Below are positions 44,336-53,750 of a stretch of DNA of 64,000 bases, one piece after another. The translations under genes were made by a program, and so were the position numbers. This DNA is from Candidatus Thiobius zoothamnicola (GTDB lineage Bacteria > Pseudomonadota > Gammaproteobacteria > Chromatiales > Chromatiaceae), in assembly GCA_030826945.1 (NCBI GenBank), contig JAPQLC010000015.1, positions 62,001-126,000 on the forward strand. The letters run 5' to 3'. A model generated the notes under the pieces. It was not told where the DNA came from and searched no databases. It worked only from the letters and a program-made list of their open reading frames with translations. Numbering within the stretch: the first letter of the stretch is position 1; every line of letters begins with the position of its first letter.

Positions 44336-46144
44336 ATGATGAATCAGCAAAAACTGGCTATTACTGATGTGGTGTTGCGTGATGCGCACCAATCTCTGTT
44401 TGCAACCCGCATGCGTCTTGATGACATGCTGCCAATTGCCGAAAAACTGGACCAGATTGGCTTCTGGTCCCTTGAGTCCTGGGGTGGAGCGACTTTTGAT
44501 GCTTGTATCCGTTATTTGGGTGAAGACCCCTGGGAACGTTTGCGCGAGCTGAAAAAGGCTATGCCGAATACGCCGCAACAGATGTTATTCCGCGCCCAGA
44601 ATATTTTGGGTTATCGGCATTATGCGGATGATGTGGTTGAGAAGTTTGTTGAACGCGCCGCCGTCAACGGCATTGATGTGTTCCGCATATTTGATGCGAT
44701 GAATGATCTACGTAATTTGGAGACCGCCGTCAAAGCCGCCTTGAAGGTGGGCAAACATGCCCAAGGGGCTATGTCCTATACGGTCAGCCCGGTGCATGAT
44801 TTGGCTTATTGGTTGCAGATGGCGACTCGCTTGGAAGCCATGGGCTGCACTTCCATTTGTATCAAGGATATGGCAGGTCTGCTCAATCCCTATACGGCTT
44901 ATGAGTTGGTCAAAGGTTTGAAGGAAAAGGTCAGCGTACCTATCGCGCTGCATTCGCATGCTACGACCGGTATGAGTACGGCGACCAACATCAAAGCCGC
45001 TGAAGCTGGTATTGATATGGTGGATACAGCGATTTCCTCCATGTCAATGACTTATGGGCATTCGGCGACCGAATCCGTCGTGGCGATCATGCGCGACACG
45101 GAACGTGATACCGGCCTTGAATTGGAGCGGCTTGAAGAGATTGCGGCTTATTTCCGCGATATACGCAAGAAGTACGCCAAATTTGAAGGCTCTTTAAAAG
45201 GCATTGACTCCCGTATTTTGGTTGCCCAGGTGCCTGGTGGCATGTTGACCAATATGGAGAATCAATTGCGTGAGCAAGGCGCGGCGGATCGTTTTGATGA
45301 TGTACTGAAAGAAATTCCACGGGTACGCGAGGATTTGGGTTATATCCCTCTGGTGACGCCGACTTCTCAGATTGTGGGTACCCAGGCGGTGCTGAATGTG
45401 TTGTCTGGTGAGCGTTACAAGAACATCACTAAAGAAACCACCGGGGTATTGAAAGGCGAATATGGCGTGACGCCGGCCCCGGTTAACCAAACTTTGCAGG
45501 AGCGTGTGCTGGAAGGCCAGGAGCCGGTTACTTGTCGTCCGGCTGATTTATTGAGCCACGAAATGGACAATTTGACAGAGGAATTTAACGCGCTGGCAAA
45601 AGAGCATGAACTGCGGGTTGCTGACGAGGCGGTTGATGATGTATTGACTTATGCCTTGTTCCCACAAGTGGGTTTGAAATTCCTGCAGAACCGCGACAAT
45701 CCGGAAGCTTTTGAACCGGCGCCGGGCAGTGAACCTGAAGAAACTCCTGTCACTCCGAAAGCAGCGGCAGCAACAGATCAAGGGCCTGAGACTTATCAGA
45801 TTACGGTGGATGGTCGCACTTATCAGGTGATGGTCGCGCCGGGCGGTGAAATTATGTCAACCGCCGCACCACCGCCACCACAACCTCAGCACCAGCAGCC
45901 TTCGGCGGTCGTGCATGCACCGTCAGGCGAAGCGCATAATGTGCAGGCACCATTGGCGGGCACGATTTTCAAGGTGAATGTCACCGAAGGCCAGATGATC
46001 CGCTCGGGAGATGTGGTCATGGTGCTTGAAGCCATGAAAATGGAGACCGAGGTGCGTGCGCCCGCAGATGGCCGGGTGCAGACAATTTTGGTCAGGGAAG
46101 GTGATGTCGTGCAAGTTGGCGACAGTTTACTCACTCTTGGATAA
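44336..46144 (+). CDS. oadA: Oxaloacetate decarboxylase alpha subunit
   Basis: A 602-residue biotin enzyme that transfers the carboxyl group of oxaloacetate to biotin. The carboxyltransferase domain has [12 protein letters not shown] near 9-20 and the metal histidines in [10 protein letters not shown] Pro/Gln-rich linker (about 500-540) leads to the biotinyl domain with E-A-M-K-M-E-T-E-V near 570. ATG at 44336 or 44339 follow AGGAAAAG; the open frame upstream is not needed. With oadG and oadB it forms a sodium-pumping complex. Confidence 0.95.
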   Translation: MMNQQKLAITDVVLRDAHQSLFATRMRLDDMLPIAEKLDQIGFWSLESWGGATFDACIRYLGEDPWERLRELKKAMPNTPQQMLFRAQNILGYRHYADDVVEKFVERAAVNGIDVFRIFDAMNDLRNLETAVKAALKVGKHAQGAMSYTVSPVHDLAYWLQMATRLEAMGCTSICIKDMAGLLNPYTAYELVKGLKEKVSVPIALHSHATTGMSTATNIKAAEAGIDMVDTAISSMSMTYGHSATESVVAIMRDTERDTGLELERLEEIAAYFRDIRKKYAKFEGSLKGIDSRILVAQVPGGMLTNMENQLREQGAADRFDDVLKEIPRVREDLGYIPLVTPTSQIVGTQAVLNVLSGERYKNITKETTGVLKGEYGVTPAPVNQTLQERVLEGQEPVTCRPADLLSHEMDNLTEEFNALAKEHELRVADEAVDDVLTYALFPQVGLKFLQNRDNPEAFEPAPGSEPEETPVTPKAAAATDQGPETYQITVDGRTYQVMVAPGGEIMSTAAPPPPQPQHQQPSAVVHAPSGEAHNVQAPLAGTIFKVNVTEGQMIRSGDVVMVLEAMKMETEVRAPADGRVQTILVREGDVVQVGDSLLTLG

Positions 46145-46149
46145 AGCTC

Positions 46150-47445
46150 ATGCAAGCAGGATTTGAAGCACTTTGGCATTCCATGGGAATTGCCAATCTG
46201 GCGTGGGACCAGAGTTTAATGATCGCGGTTGGCGCATCGTTAATATTCTTGGCGATTCGTAAAGGATTTGAACCGCTATTGTTGTTGCCGATCGGTTTCG
46301 GCTGTGTTCTAGCCAATATACCAATAGCGGGTCTGGCGGAAGATGCGGTCGGTCAGTTATTGCTGGCGGCTGACCCCGCGCATATGCAGGCTTTGGCGCA
46401 AACCTTGAAGGTTCCAGTGGAGCAATTGGCGGCGGCGTGGAAACAGGCCACAGGTGCTGAAGTGTCGGCGGGTTTGGCGTTGGCCAGGGATTTAGGCTAT
46501 GCCCCAGGCATGTTAAACATGTTTTATGAAGTGGCGATCGCCTCCGGTGTGGCACCTTTGCTGATTTTTATGGGTGTTGGTGCGCTGACCGATTTCAGCG
46601 CATTGATTTCCATGCCGCGCACCTTGCTGCTTGGGGCAGCGGCGCAATTCGGCATTTTCATGACGTTGATTGGCGCTCTGGCGTTGAATGCGGTCCCTGG
46701 GTTTGATTTCACGCTGGAAGATGCCTCCGCCATTGCGATTATTGGCGGCGCAGATGGACCGACTGCGATTTTTCTGGCATCCAAACTAGCGCCGGATCTG
46801 CTTGGTGCCATTGCTGTCGCGGCTTATTCCTATATGGCTTTGGTGCCCATCATACAGCCGCCCATCATGCGTTTGCTGACGACAGAAAAAGAACGCATGG
46901 TGGAGATGTCACAATTGCGTCCGGTCAGTAAGTTGGAAAAAATACTGTTCCCGCTCACGGTGCTATTGCTCTGTTTATTGTTTTTACCATCTGCCGCGCC
47001 TTTGATCGGTATGCTGACCTTTGGTAATTTGCTGCGCGAATCCGGTGTGGTTGATCGCCTGAGTAAAGCGGCGCAAAATGAAATCATCAATGTCGTCACC
47101 ATTATTCTGGGTTTGGCGGTAGGTTCCAAATTGCAGGCGGACAAGTTTCTCAGCGTGGAGACATTAGGCATTCTGGCGTTAGGCGCATTCGCGTTTGCGA
47201 TTGGCACGGCGGCTGGCATCATGATGGGTAAAGCCATGTATAAGCTGAGCGGCGGCAAGGTGAATCCGTTGATTGGTGCAGCTGGTGTTTCCGCTGTTCC
47301 AATGGCGGCGCGAGTGGTGAATAAGGTCGGCCTGGAGGCGAATCACCATAATTTCCTGCTGATGCATGCGATGGGGCCAAATGTTGCTGGCGTCATTGGT
47401 TCGGCAGTCGCAGCGGGCGTATTGCTGGCGGTGGTCGGCGGTTGA
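46150..47445 (+). CDS. oadB: Oxaloacetate decarboxylase beta subunit (Na+ pump)
   Basis: A 431-residue membrane protein with about nine helices that decarboxylates carboxybiotin and exports Na+. The functional region has [12 protein letters not shown] (Asp of the cation site) near 197-208 and [14 protein letters not shown] near 375-388, then [17 protein letters not shown]. It starts five bases after oadA. A strong hairpin follows. Confidence 0.95.
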   Translation: MQAGFEALWHSMGIANLAWDQSLMIAVGASLIFLAIRKGFEPLLLLPIGFGCVLANIPIAGLAEDAVGQLLLAADPAHMQALAQTLKVPVEQLAAAWKQATGAEVSAGLALARDLGYAPGMLNMFYEVAIASGVAPLLIFMGVGALTDFSALISMPRTLLLGAAAQFGIFMTLIGALALNAVPGFDFTLEDASAIAIIGGADGPTAIFLASKLAPDLLGAIAVAAYSYMALVPIIQPPIMRLLTTEKERMVEMSQLRPVSKLEKILFPLTVLLLCLLFLPSAAPLIGMLTFGNLLRESGVVDRLSKAAQNEIINVVTIILGLAVGSKLQADKFLSVETLGILALGAFAFAIGTAAGIMMGKAMYKLSGGKVNPLIGAAGVSAVPMAARVVNKVGLEANHHNFLLMHAMGPNVAGVIGSAVAAGVLLAVVGG

Positions 47446-47452
47446 TTGGCGT

Positions 47453-47481
47453 AATATCCGCCGTTTTTAGCGGCGGATATT
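47453..47481 (+). terminator. Hairpin at the end of oadGAB
   Basis: AATATCCGCCG (47453-47463) and CGGCGGATATT (47471-47481) form a perfect 11-bp stem with a seven-base loop. No T-run follows, but position and strength suggest a transcript end. Confidence 0.7.
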
Positions 47482-47546
47482 GCTTGCATCCAGTATGGAG
47501 ATGCGCTGATGGAGGAAAACTTTTTAGATAGATCGGTTTGACCTGA

Positions 47547-48722
47547 TTAATTGGTAGGTGAAACCCTTAACCATGTAGCGATCCTCTCCATGGCTTCCTG
47601 TAGATTCGCCATCGAATTGGCATAGCTGAAACGGATATGCGCTTGATGCCGATAATGTCCAAAGTCCTTGCCGGGAGCTACCCCCACCATCGCCTCATGC
47701 AGTAATTTGAGCGCCAATTCATCACTCTGATCGGAGAGGCGGCTGCTATCGGCATACACATAAAAGGCACCGCCCGGTATGCAGGGCACGGCGAAGCCAA
47801 GATCGCCTAATGCGCTGACCAGAAAATCACGACGTTGTCGTAATATCGTGCGGCGATATTCAAATTCCGCTTGCGCTTCCTGCGAGAATGCTTGCAGGGC
47901 GGCATATTGCGCGGGCGTATTGGGGGAGATAAACAGGTTTTGCGCTAATTTTTCGATATCCGCCTGATAAGCTTCCGGCGTGACCATCCAGCCAAGTCGC
48001 CGGCCGGTCATGCCGTAATATTTGGAGAAGCTGTTGATGATGAAGATGTCATCGCCTGCATGTAAGGCGCTTTGGATTTTCGCCTCATAAACCAAGCCGT
48101 GGTAAATCTCGTCCACGATTAGGACGCCGCCGAGTTGGCGTACCGTTGCAGCAATACGTCGCATTTCCTCATCAGGGATAATGGAGCCGGTTGGGTTCGC
48201 TGGCGTGCCAAGCAGTACTGCCCGGGTTTTCTCCGTCCAGTGTTGTCGGATGCTTTGTGCATTCAGTTGGTAATGCGCGCTGGCGTCCGTGGGTATGGTT
48301 TTGGGAATGCCGTTATAGCATCGGATGAAATTCTGGTTGCATGGGTAGCCAGGGTCAGCGAGTAAGACTTCATCACCGGGGTTCAATAAGCAGGCGAATA
48401 CCAGTTGCAGGGCGCTGGAAGAGCCAGTTGTCACGGCGATCCGTTCAATTCCAGGTCGATAAGCGGGTGGGTAATATTCAGCGATGCGTTCGCGTAATGG
48501 TGGAATACCAAGTGCTTGGGTGTAGCGGGTCTGGTGAGCTTTCAATGCTTCAATACCAGCTTGGGTGATCACTTCGGGCGTGGGGAAATCAGGTTCTCCA
48601 ACTTCCAGGTGAATGATGTTTTGCCCCTGAGCTTGCAGACGGTAAGCCTCGCTGAGAATCTCCATGACATGAAAAGGCCGGATGTGATCAAGCCGACGTG
48701 CTTTGATGACATCATGATTCAT
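47547..48722 (-). CDS. Class I/II pyridoxal-phosphate aminotransferase
   Basis: A 391-residue fold-type I aminotransferase. V-G-E-P-D-F-P-T-P near 40-48, N-P-T-G near 173-176 and the Schiff-base lysine in F-S-K-Y-Y-G-M-T-G-R-R-L-G are all present. It resembles aspartate/aromatic aminotransferases, exact substrate unknown. The ATG at 48722 overlaps the queG stop as ATGA; a start two codons upstream is possible. Last gene of a minus-strand series with queG, ispA and xseB. Confidence 0.88.
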   Translation of the reverse strand: MNHDVIKARRLDHIRPFHVMEILSEAYRLQAQGQNIIHLEVGEPDFPTPEVITQAGIEALKAHQTRYTQALGIPPLRERIAEYYPPAYRPGIERIAVTTGSSSALQLVFACLLNPGDEVLLADPGYPCNQNFIRCYNGIPKTIPTDASAHYQLNAQSIRQHWTEKTRAVLLGTPANPTGSIIPDEEMRRIAATVRQLGGVLIVDEIYHGLVYEAKIQSALHAGDDIFIINSFSKYYGMTGRRLGWMVTPEAYQADIEKLAQNLFISPNTPAQYAALQAFSQEAQAEFEYRRTILRQRRDFLVSALGDLGFAVPCIPGGAFYVYADSSRLSDQSDELALKLLHEAMVGVAPGKDFGHYRHQAHIRFSYANSMANLQEAMERIATWLRVSPTN

Positions 48723-49834
48723 TGACATATTCCAATCGCTTCAGCGCATTCGGTGGCATTGCCTGATGATGTGTGTTGTTCTTTCATTTGTTTTTGTTGC
48801 TGCATAGCCCAATGCACGTGTTCACGCACCATGTCGGAGGGATGGTCGGCTCGTTGTTTCAGCGCCTGATAAATTCGCGCGTTTACTGGCGCATTACCTA
48901 ATGCGACCGCGATATTGCGTAGCCAGCGCGCATGTCCGATCCGCCGGATCGCACTGCCTGTGGTGAAGCGTAAAAAATCCGTTTCAGTCCATGCAAATAA
49001 TTTCAGCAGAGTCGCCTGATCCAGGCCATGACGCGGCGAAAAATCGGTGATTTCAGTTGGCGTGGCGAACCGGTTCCAGGGGCAGCATTGCTGACAATCG
49101 TCACAACCATAAATCCGGTTGCCGATTAGCGGACGTAATTCAAGCGGGATCGCACCTTTCAATTCAATCGTCAGATAAGAAATGCAGCGTCGCGCATCGA
49201 CTTGATAAGGTGCGACAATGGCCTGAGTTGGGCAGCAGTCCAGACAGGCTGTGCAATCACCGCAATGTTCCTGTACGGGCTGGTCTATGGGTAAAGGTAA
49301 GTCCGTATACAGTTCACCTAAAAAAAACCAGGAACCGGCATTGCGGTTAATCAAATTGGAGTGTTTGCCAATCCAGCCGAGTCCGGCTTTTTCTGCCAGA
49401 GCTTTTTCCATGACCGGTGCTGAATCCACAAATGCGCGATAATTCAGTGTCCCAACCTGTTCGCTGATGCGTTCAGCCAGTTTTTGCAAACGCTGACGTA
49501 AGACTTTGTGATAATCACGGCCCAGCGCATAACGTGAAACAAAGGCCTGCTCAGGATCTTTCAATAGCGCTTTGGGATCAGGTTCCTCAGGTAGATAATC
49601 CATGCGTACGGAAATAATGCGCCGTACACCAGAGATTAATCTGTCGGGATGTGTGCGTTTAGCACCATGTTTGACCATCCATGCCATTTCACCGTGGAAC
49701 CCCCGGTTTAGCCAGTTGCGCAGATACTTGTCAGCTTGGCTCAGTTCAATATCCGTAATGCCCACCTGTTGGAATCCGAGCGCTTTGCCCCATTGTTTAA
49801 TCTGTCGCGCCAGGGCGACATAATCAATATTCAC
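48719..49834 (-). CDS. queG: Epoxyqueuosine reductase
   Basis: A 371-residue cobalamin and Fe-S enzyme for the last step of queuosine formation in tRNA. Two 4Fe-4S motifs are seen: C-G-D-C-T-A-C-L-D-C-C-P-T near 190-203 and Y-G-C-D-D-C-Q-Q-C-C-P-W near 245-256. The C-terminus carries a HEAT-like repeat (R-W-L-R-N-I-A-V-A-L-G-N). The GTG at 49834 is preferred; a TTG at 49843 is open. It overlaps the ispA end, so translation is coupled. Confidence 0.94.
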   Translation of the reverse strand: MNIDYVALARQIKQWGKALGFQQVGITDIELSQADKYLRNWLNRGFHGEMAWMVKHGAKRTHPDRLISGVRRIISVRMDYLPEEPDPKALLKDPEQAFVSRYALGRDYHKVLRQRLQKLAERISEQVGTLNYRAFVDSAPVMEKALAEKAGLGWIGKHSNLINRNAGSWFFLGELYTDLPLPIDQPVQEHCGDCTACLDCCPTQAIVAPYQVDARRCISYLTIELKGAIPLELRPLIGNRIYGCDDCQQCCPWNRFATPTEITDFSPRHGLDQATLLKLFAWTETDFLRFTTGSAIRRIGHARWLRNIAVALGNAPVNARIYQALKQRADHPSDMVREHVHWAMQQQKQMKEQHTSSGNATECAEAIGICQ

Positions 49835-50726
49835 GTTCAACAATGTAATAGGCTAAGGCTCGCAATGGTTCGGCACTTTGGCTGAAGGATTGGAGGTTGT
49901 CCAGCGCGTCTTCCAATAATTGATGCGCCATGTCACGCGCGCCGTCCAGGCCCAATAGGGCGGGGTAGGTGGGTTTGTTCGCCATAGCGTCTTTGCCTTG
50001 GGTTTTGCCGATAACATTGGGGTCGCCAGTTACATCCAATATGTCATCACAGACCTGGAAAGCCAGACCAATGCATTTGGCGTAATGATCCAAGTGGTGA
50101 AAATAGGATGCATCAACGTTTTTGGCGCATAACATGCCCAGACGGACACTGGCTTTGATCAAAGCGCCAGTTTTATGGATATGCATGTTTTCCAGTTGGG
50201 CGAGATCAATTTCCCTGCCCGTGGCATCAATGTCCAATGCCTGTCCACCCGCCATGCCGCGCGAACCGCTTGCTGACGCCAATTCATCGATCATTTGCAG
50301 CCGTACCGCAGCATCCAACTGCATGTTTGGGGCGTGCGCCAACAGGTGAAATGCCAGCGTTTGCAATGCATCGCCTGCGAGGATCGCGGTTGCTTCATCA
50401 AAGGCGGTATGACAGGTTGGACGCCCCCGGCGCAGCGCATCATCGTCCATCGCTGGTAAGTCGTCATGCGCCAGAGAATAAGCGTGTATCAATTCAACTG
50501 CACAAGCGGGAATATCTAACTGCTTATCTTTGGTGCCCAAGGCCTCGCCTGCGGCATACACCAACATAGGACGGATGCGTTTGCCTTCTCCCAGCACGGC
50601 GTAGCGCATGGCTTCATGAAGACATTGAGGGGAGTATTGGGATTGTGGGAGGTATTGGTCCAAGGCGGATTCAACCCGCTGGCGACAATCTTCCAGGTAG
50701 AGAGGTAAATTACAATCAGTTTTCAC
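49824..50726 (-). CDS. ispA: Farnesyl diphosphate synthase
   Basis: A 300-residue prenyltransferase. The first Asp-rich motif reads H-D-D-L-P-A-M-D-D-D (DDxxxxD) and the second D-D-I-L-D; G-E-G-K-R-I-R-P is also present. GTG at 50726, within the xseB end, gives the E. coli length; the frame is open further upstream. Makes C15 precursor for ubiquinone, undecaprenyl phosphate and hopanoids or carotenoids. The xseB-ispA order is common. Confidence 0.95.
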   Translation of the reverse strand: MKTDCNLPLYLEDCRQRVESALDQYLPQSQYSPQCLHEAMRYAVLGEGKRIRPMLVYAAGEALGTKDKQLDIPACAVELIHAYSLAHDDLPAMDDDALRRGRPTCHTAFDEATAILAGDALQTLAFHLLAHAPNMQLDAAVRLQMIDELASASGSRGMAGGQALDIDATGREIDLAQLENMHIHKTGALIKASVRLGMLCAKNVDASYFHHLDHYAKCIGLAFQVCDDILDVTGDPNVIGKTQGKDAMANKPTYPALLGLDGARDMAHQLLEDALDNLQSFSQSAEPLRALAYYIVEREY

Positions 50727-50991
50727 GGTCAAATGGCTCCAGTTCCGCATCCGGCGTATTCTGCATAAGGACTGCAACCTTTTGTTCAGCTTGGTTTAAG
50801 GCTTCCTGACATTGGCGGATAAGTCTCACGCCGCGCTCAAAATCCTGTAATGCTGCTTCCAATGTCATTTCACCGGACTCCATGCGCTCAATAAGGGTTT
50901 CAAGCTCAGTTTGCGCCGTTTCAAAATCCGGTGTTGTCGTGTCCTTTTTTTGCACCTGTACATACCTTGGTTGTGATCCTGCATGACTCAT
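50716..50991 (-). CDS. xseB: Exodeoxyribonuclease VII small subunit
   Basis: A 91-residue helical protein. The core F-E-T-A-Q-T-E-L-E-T-L-I-E-R-M-E-S-G-E-M-T-L-E near the middle and L-I-R-Q-C-Q-E-A-L-N-Q-A-E-Q-K-V are typical of XseB. With XseA it degrades single-stranded DNA. The ATG at 50991 is a compromise: the frame is open 39 codons further upstream, and a GTG inside may be used. Overlaps ispA. Confidence 0.92.
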   Translation of the reverse strand: MSHAGSQPRYVQVQKKDTTTPDFETAQTELETLIERMESGEMTLEAALQDFERGVRLIRQCQEALNQAEQKVAVLMQNTPDAELEPFDREN

Positions 50992-51330
50992 CCAGAGCTT
51001 ATCAAGATCCGTTATAGCCTTTGCCACACCGTTAAGGCTTTTGCCGGTGCATTTTAACCATCCATACTGTTTCACGCAGAATAAGTTTCCTGGAGAAATC
51101 CCAGCCAATCCTATTTCAATTCAATCTTGACTCCCTGCCGATTACGACGAGCGCAAAACTGATAGGGTTTCTCAGGGGAAGAAGCGGGGTTATTTCTTTG
51201 GGTTGTTGCCTTAAGTGACAAATAATCCCGGAGCGGCTCATGCTCAGTATATGCCGTAACATGTACTTATCTTATAATTCTTGTTCGTGATTAAATTTTT
51301 GATGGTCCGCCATCCATATATTCCCGCCTT
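50992..51330. other. Divergent promoter region of xseB-ispA and ispH
   Basis: A TATAAT at 51273-51278 is a likely -10 for ispH, with only a poor -35. The leftward promoter for xseB is not obvious, since the xseB frame stays open to 51108. No RNA gene recognised. Confidence 0.4.
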
Positions 51331-52284
51331 ATGAAAGTGATACTTGCTAACCCACGCGGCTTCTGCGCCGGTGTTGATCGTGCGATTGAGATTGTGGAAC
51401 GTGCTTTAGCGATATTTGGCGCTCCCATCTATGTGCGTCATGAAGTGGTGCATAACCGGTTTGTGGTGGATGGTTTGCGTCAACGTGGCGCTGTTTTTGT
51501 CGATGAACTGAGTCAAATACCGGATGGAAACACGGTCATTTTCAGCGCTCATGGGGTATCGCGCGCCGTCCGTGAAGCCGCTGAGCAGCGTGACTTACAG
51601 ATATTTGATGCAACTTGCCCTTTAGTTACCAAAGTACATATGGAGGTCATGCGTCACTGCAAAGCGCAGAGAGAGGTCATTTTAATTGGTCATAAGGGAC
51701 ATCCCGAGGTTGAGGGCACAATGGGTCAGTATGCTGCTCAGCCCTTTCAAGGCGATATTTATTTGGTGGAAAGCCCACAGGATGTGGTTGGGTTGGAAGT
51801 TAATCATCCAGAGAACTTGGCGTTTGTCACTCAAACCACTTTGTCAATGGATGATACGATGCAAGTCATTGATGCATTGCGGGAGCGTTTCCCGAGTATT
51901 CAGGGGCCGCGTAAAGATGATATTTGTTACGCTACGCAAAATCGTCAGGATGCGGTGAAGCGTTTGTCGGAGCAATGTGATTTGGTTCTGGTGGTGGGTT
52001 CGACCAATAGCTCAAATTCAAACCGTTTGAAGGAAATTGCTGAGAAGCAAGGGATTCCCGCTTATTTGATTGACGGGCCTGAGGATATAGACCAGAGTTG
52101 GCTGCAAGCGGCTGGAACAGTTGGGGTCACCGCAGGCGCGTCAGCTCCTGAGAAATTGGTTAGAAATGTTCTTGGCCAATTAACGGATTGGGGAGCGGAC
52201 TCGATCCACGAGAGCAGTGGTCGGTCAGAAACCGTCGTTTTTGCCTTACCCAAGGGCTTGGTTGAACCAATTCAAACGAGCTGA
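51331..52284 (+). CDS. ispH: 4-hydroxy-3-methylbut-2-enyl diphosphate reductase
   Basis: A 317-residue Fe-S enzyme, last step of the MEP pathway, making IPP and DMAPP. The three cluster cysteines are C12 (G-F-C-A-G-V), one in D-A-T-C-P-L-V-T-K near 97 and one in D-I-C-Y-A-T-Q-N-R near 195; S-T-N-S-S-N-S binds the diphosphate. Divergent from xseB-ispA, convergent with dsrS. Confidence 0.97.
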   Translation: MKVILANPRGFCAGVDRAIEIVERALAIFGAPIYVRHEVVHNRFVVDGLRQRGAVFVDELSQIPDGNTVIFSAHGVSRAVREAAEQRDLQIFDATCPLVTKVHMEVMRHCKAQREVILIGHKGHPEVEGTMGQYAAQPFQGDIYLVESPQDVVGLEVNHPENLAFVTQTTLSMDDTMQVIDALRERFPSIQGPRKDDICYATQNRQDAVKRLSEQCDLVLVVGSTNSSNSNRLKEIAEKQGIPAYLIDGPEDIDQSWLQAAGTVGVTAGASAPEKLVRNVLGQLTDWGADSIHESSGRSETVVFALPKGLVEPIQTS

Positions 52285-52308
52285 TGAGTGGCGTGTTGGA
52301 GGGGTTTG

Positions 52309-53418
52309 TTATAAGGGGGTTAGGTGGGCTAATTGCAGATGCAATCCTTCCATGATTGGCGAGAGTTTTTTACGCATTAGGCTGCCTATCGCCGTTGTGT
52401 CTTTCAGTATCGGGCGTACTACGCCATAGCTCATGCCTGATAGTACCCGGCAAGCCAGAATCGCATCAGTTAAGTCTGTGCGGAGTTCTAATATCGTTTG
52501 GGCATCGTTTGAGGTTTTAATCCATTCAGTGGCTTCTTGAATTAATTCATCCAGCGTGTCATCGGCAGGCACATGGCGCAGGGGAGAGAAATGCAGGGCT
52601 ATTTGGTCTAGTGTGGCATTCACCACATATTGATCAGAAGGTTTATGAAGGATTTTCAATAAGGTTTGTAAATAAGCCTGGCCAGTTGGGGAAAATATTT
52701 TGCGAAGTAATTCTGCCATGAGGTTACCGGCATCGGCCAGTGATTCTAAGTGATCCACGCATTGTGCATAAATAGGGTGTGCTTGAGCCTGGCTGGGAAT
52801 TTGATCGGGTCGGGCAGCGATAAAGCCAACATAGAAGATAGGTTTTCGTGCTGCTCTATGCCATAAATTCGTACAGGTGTGTTCGTCAATAAGTCCTGGT
52901 TGTAATATGAGTCGAATGGTCTCGATTTGTTTGTCTGATTCGGTTTCAAAAGGTAAGTGTTCTACCAAGTAGTTCGCCAGCACTTTCCCCATGCCGCTTT
53001 GACAAATCGCCGTTTTATGTAGCATCTGACGCGCATTCTCAGCATCCTCCATGGCCCACCAAGCGCGTCTGGCCAGTTCTTCAGTTAACCCTGGTGCGCA
53101 GACGGCTGCGACGACTGCTTCTGGCTCCCCGAGCAGCAAAAGTTGTTCCAGACTGTCATCTCTCATCTGCCCCATACGGGTCCAACGTTGCAAATAAACA
53201 GGATAACCGCCAGGCGAACCCAGAATATGTCCGGATAGGAGTTCTTTGATCTGTTTGATATATTGTTCGTCAGAGCAATTCGGTTTAAGCACAATTTTTG
53301 CTTCGCCTTGCGCTGATAGGGCATGTACAACCATCCGGGATTGATCAATCCGAATCGCTTGAGGTTGATTGGCGAGCAACACATTCAAGCGTAGGGTGTC
53401 TTCAGGCGATAATGCCAT
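52309..53418 (-). CDS. dsrS: DsrS-like sulfur oxidation protein
   Basis: A 369-residue soluble protein that I recognise as DsrS from its start (S-P-E-D-T-L-R-L-N-V-L-L-A-N-Q), G-S-P-G-G-Y-P-V-Y-L and L-G-E-P-E-A-V-V-A-A-V, and from its place after dsrN and dsrR. DsrS is the last gene of the dsr cluster of purple sulfur bacteria such as Allochromatium; its biochemical role is unknown. The gap to dsrR is eight bases. No other dsr gene is in the window. Confidence 0.78.
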   Translation of the reverse strand: MALSPEDTLRLNVLLANQPQAIRIDQSRMVVHALSAQGEAKIVLKPNCSDEQYIKQIKELLSGHILGSPGGYPVYLQRWTRMGQMRDDSLEQLLLLGEPEAVVAAVCAPGLTEELARRAWWAMEDAENARQMLHKTAICQSGMGKVLANYLVEHLPFETESDKQIETIRLILQPGLIDEHTCTNLWHRAARKPIFYVGFIAARPDQIPSQAQAHPIYAQCVDHLESLADAGNLMAELLRKIFSPTGQAYLQTLLKILHKPSDQYVVNATLDQIALHFSPLRHVPADDTLDELIQEATEWIKTSNDAQTILELRTDLTDAILACRVLSGMSYGVVRPILKDTTAIGSLMRKKLSPIMEGLHLQLAHLTPL

Positions 53419-53426
53419 GATAGGGA

Positions 53427-53741
53427 TTAATGTGCGGCGGCTGGGGAATAATTCGCATCTTCCGGGTTAATGAAGATGAATTCGGATTCGCCAGATTCCA
53501 ACTGGGCGAAATCCAGTGTTGTGTGATCCAGTAAAGGCGCATATTCGGGGGCCATGATGATTTCAATGCTTTCCGTGTTGAAGCGGATATCCTCCTCCGT
53601 GATTTCATCAAAACCCATCCGATAATCAAAAGAGCCATCGGGCTGTTTGTGCGCCGCTAATCGTAACGCCATGCCTTCGGCTCCACTTTGTTGGGCCGCC
53701 TGACGTACTTGGTTGGCTGCTGCTGCGGTTACTTTAAACAT
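53427..53741 (-). CDS. dsrR: DsrR, IscA-like protein lacking cysteines
   Basis: A 104-residue A-type carrier-like protein: M-F-K-V-T-x-A-A-A start, L-R-L-A-A near 26-30, Y-R-M-G-F-D and late S-E-F-I-F-I-N-P. The three conserved cysteines of IscA are all absent; the protein has no cysteine at all, as is known for DsrR. DsrR is thought to aid assembly or maintenance of the reverse dissimilatory sulfite reductase system. It lies between dsrN and dsrS with gaps under ten bases. Confidence 0.85.
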   Translation of the reverse strand: MFKVTAAAANQVRQAAQQSGAEGMALRLAAHKQPDGSFDYRMGFDEITEEDIRFNTESIEIIMAPEYAPLLDHTTLDFAQLESGESEFIFINPEDANYSPAAAH

Positions 53742-53750
53742 CTTGATCCC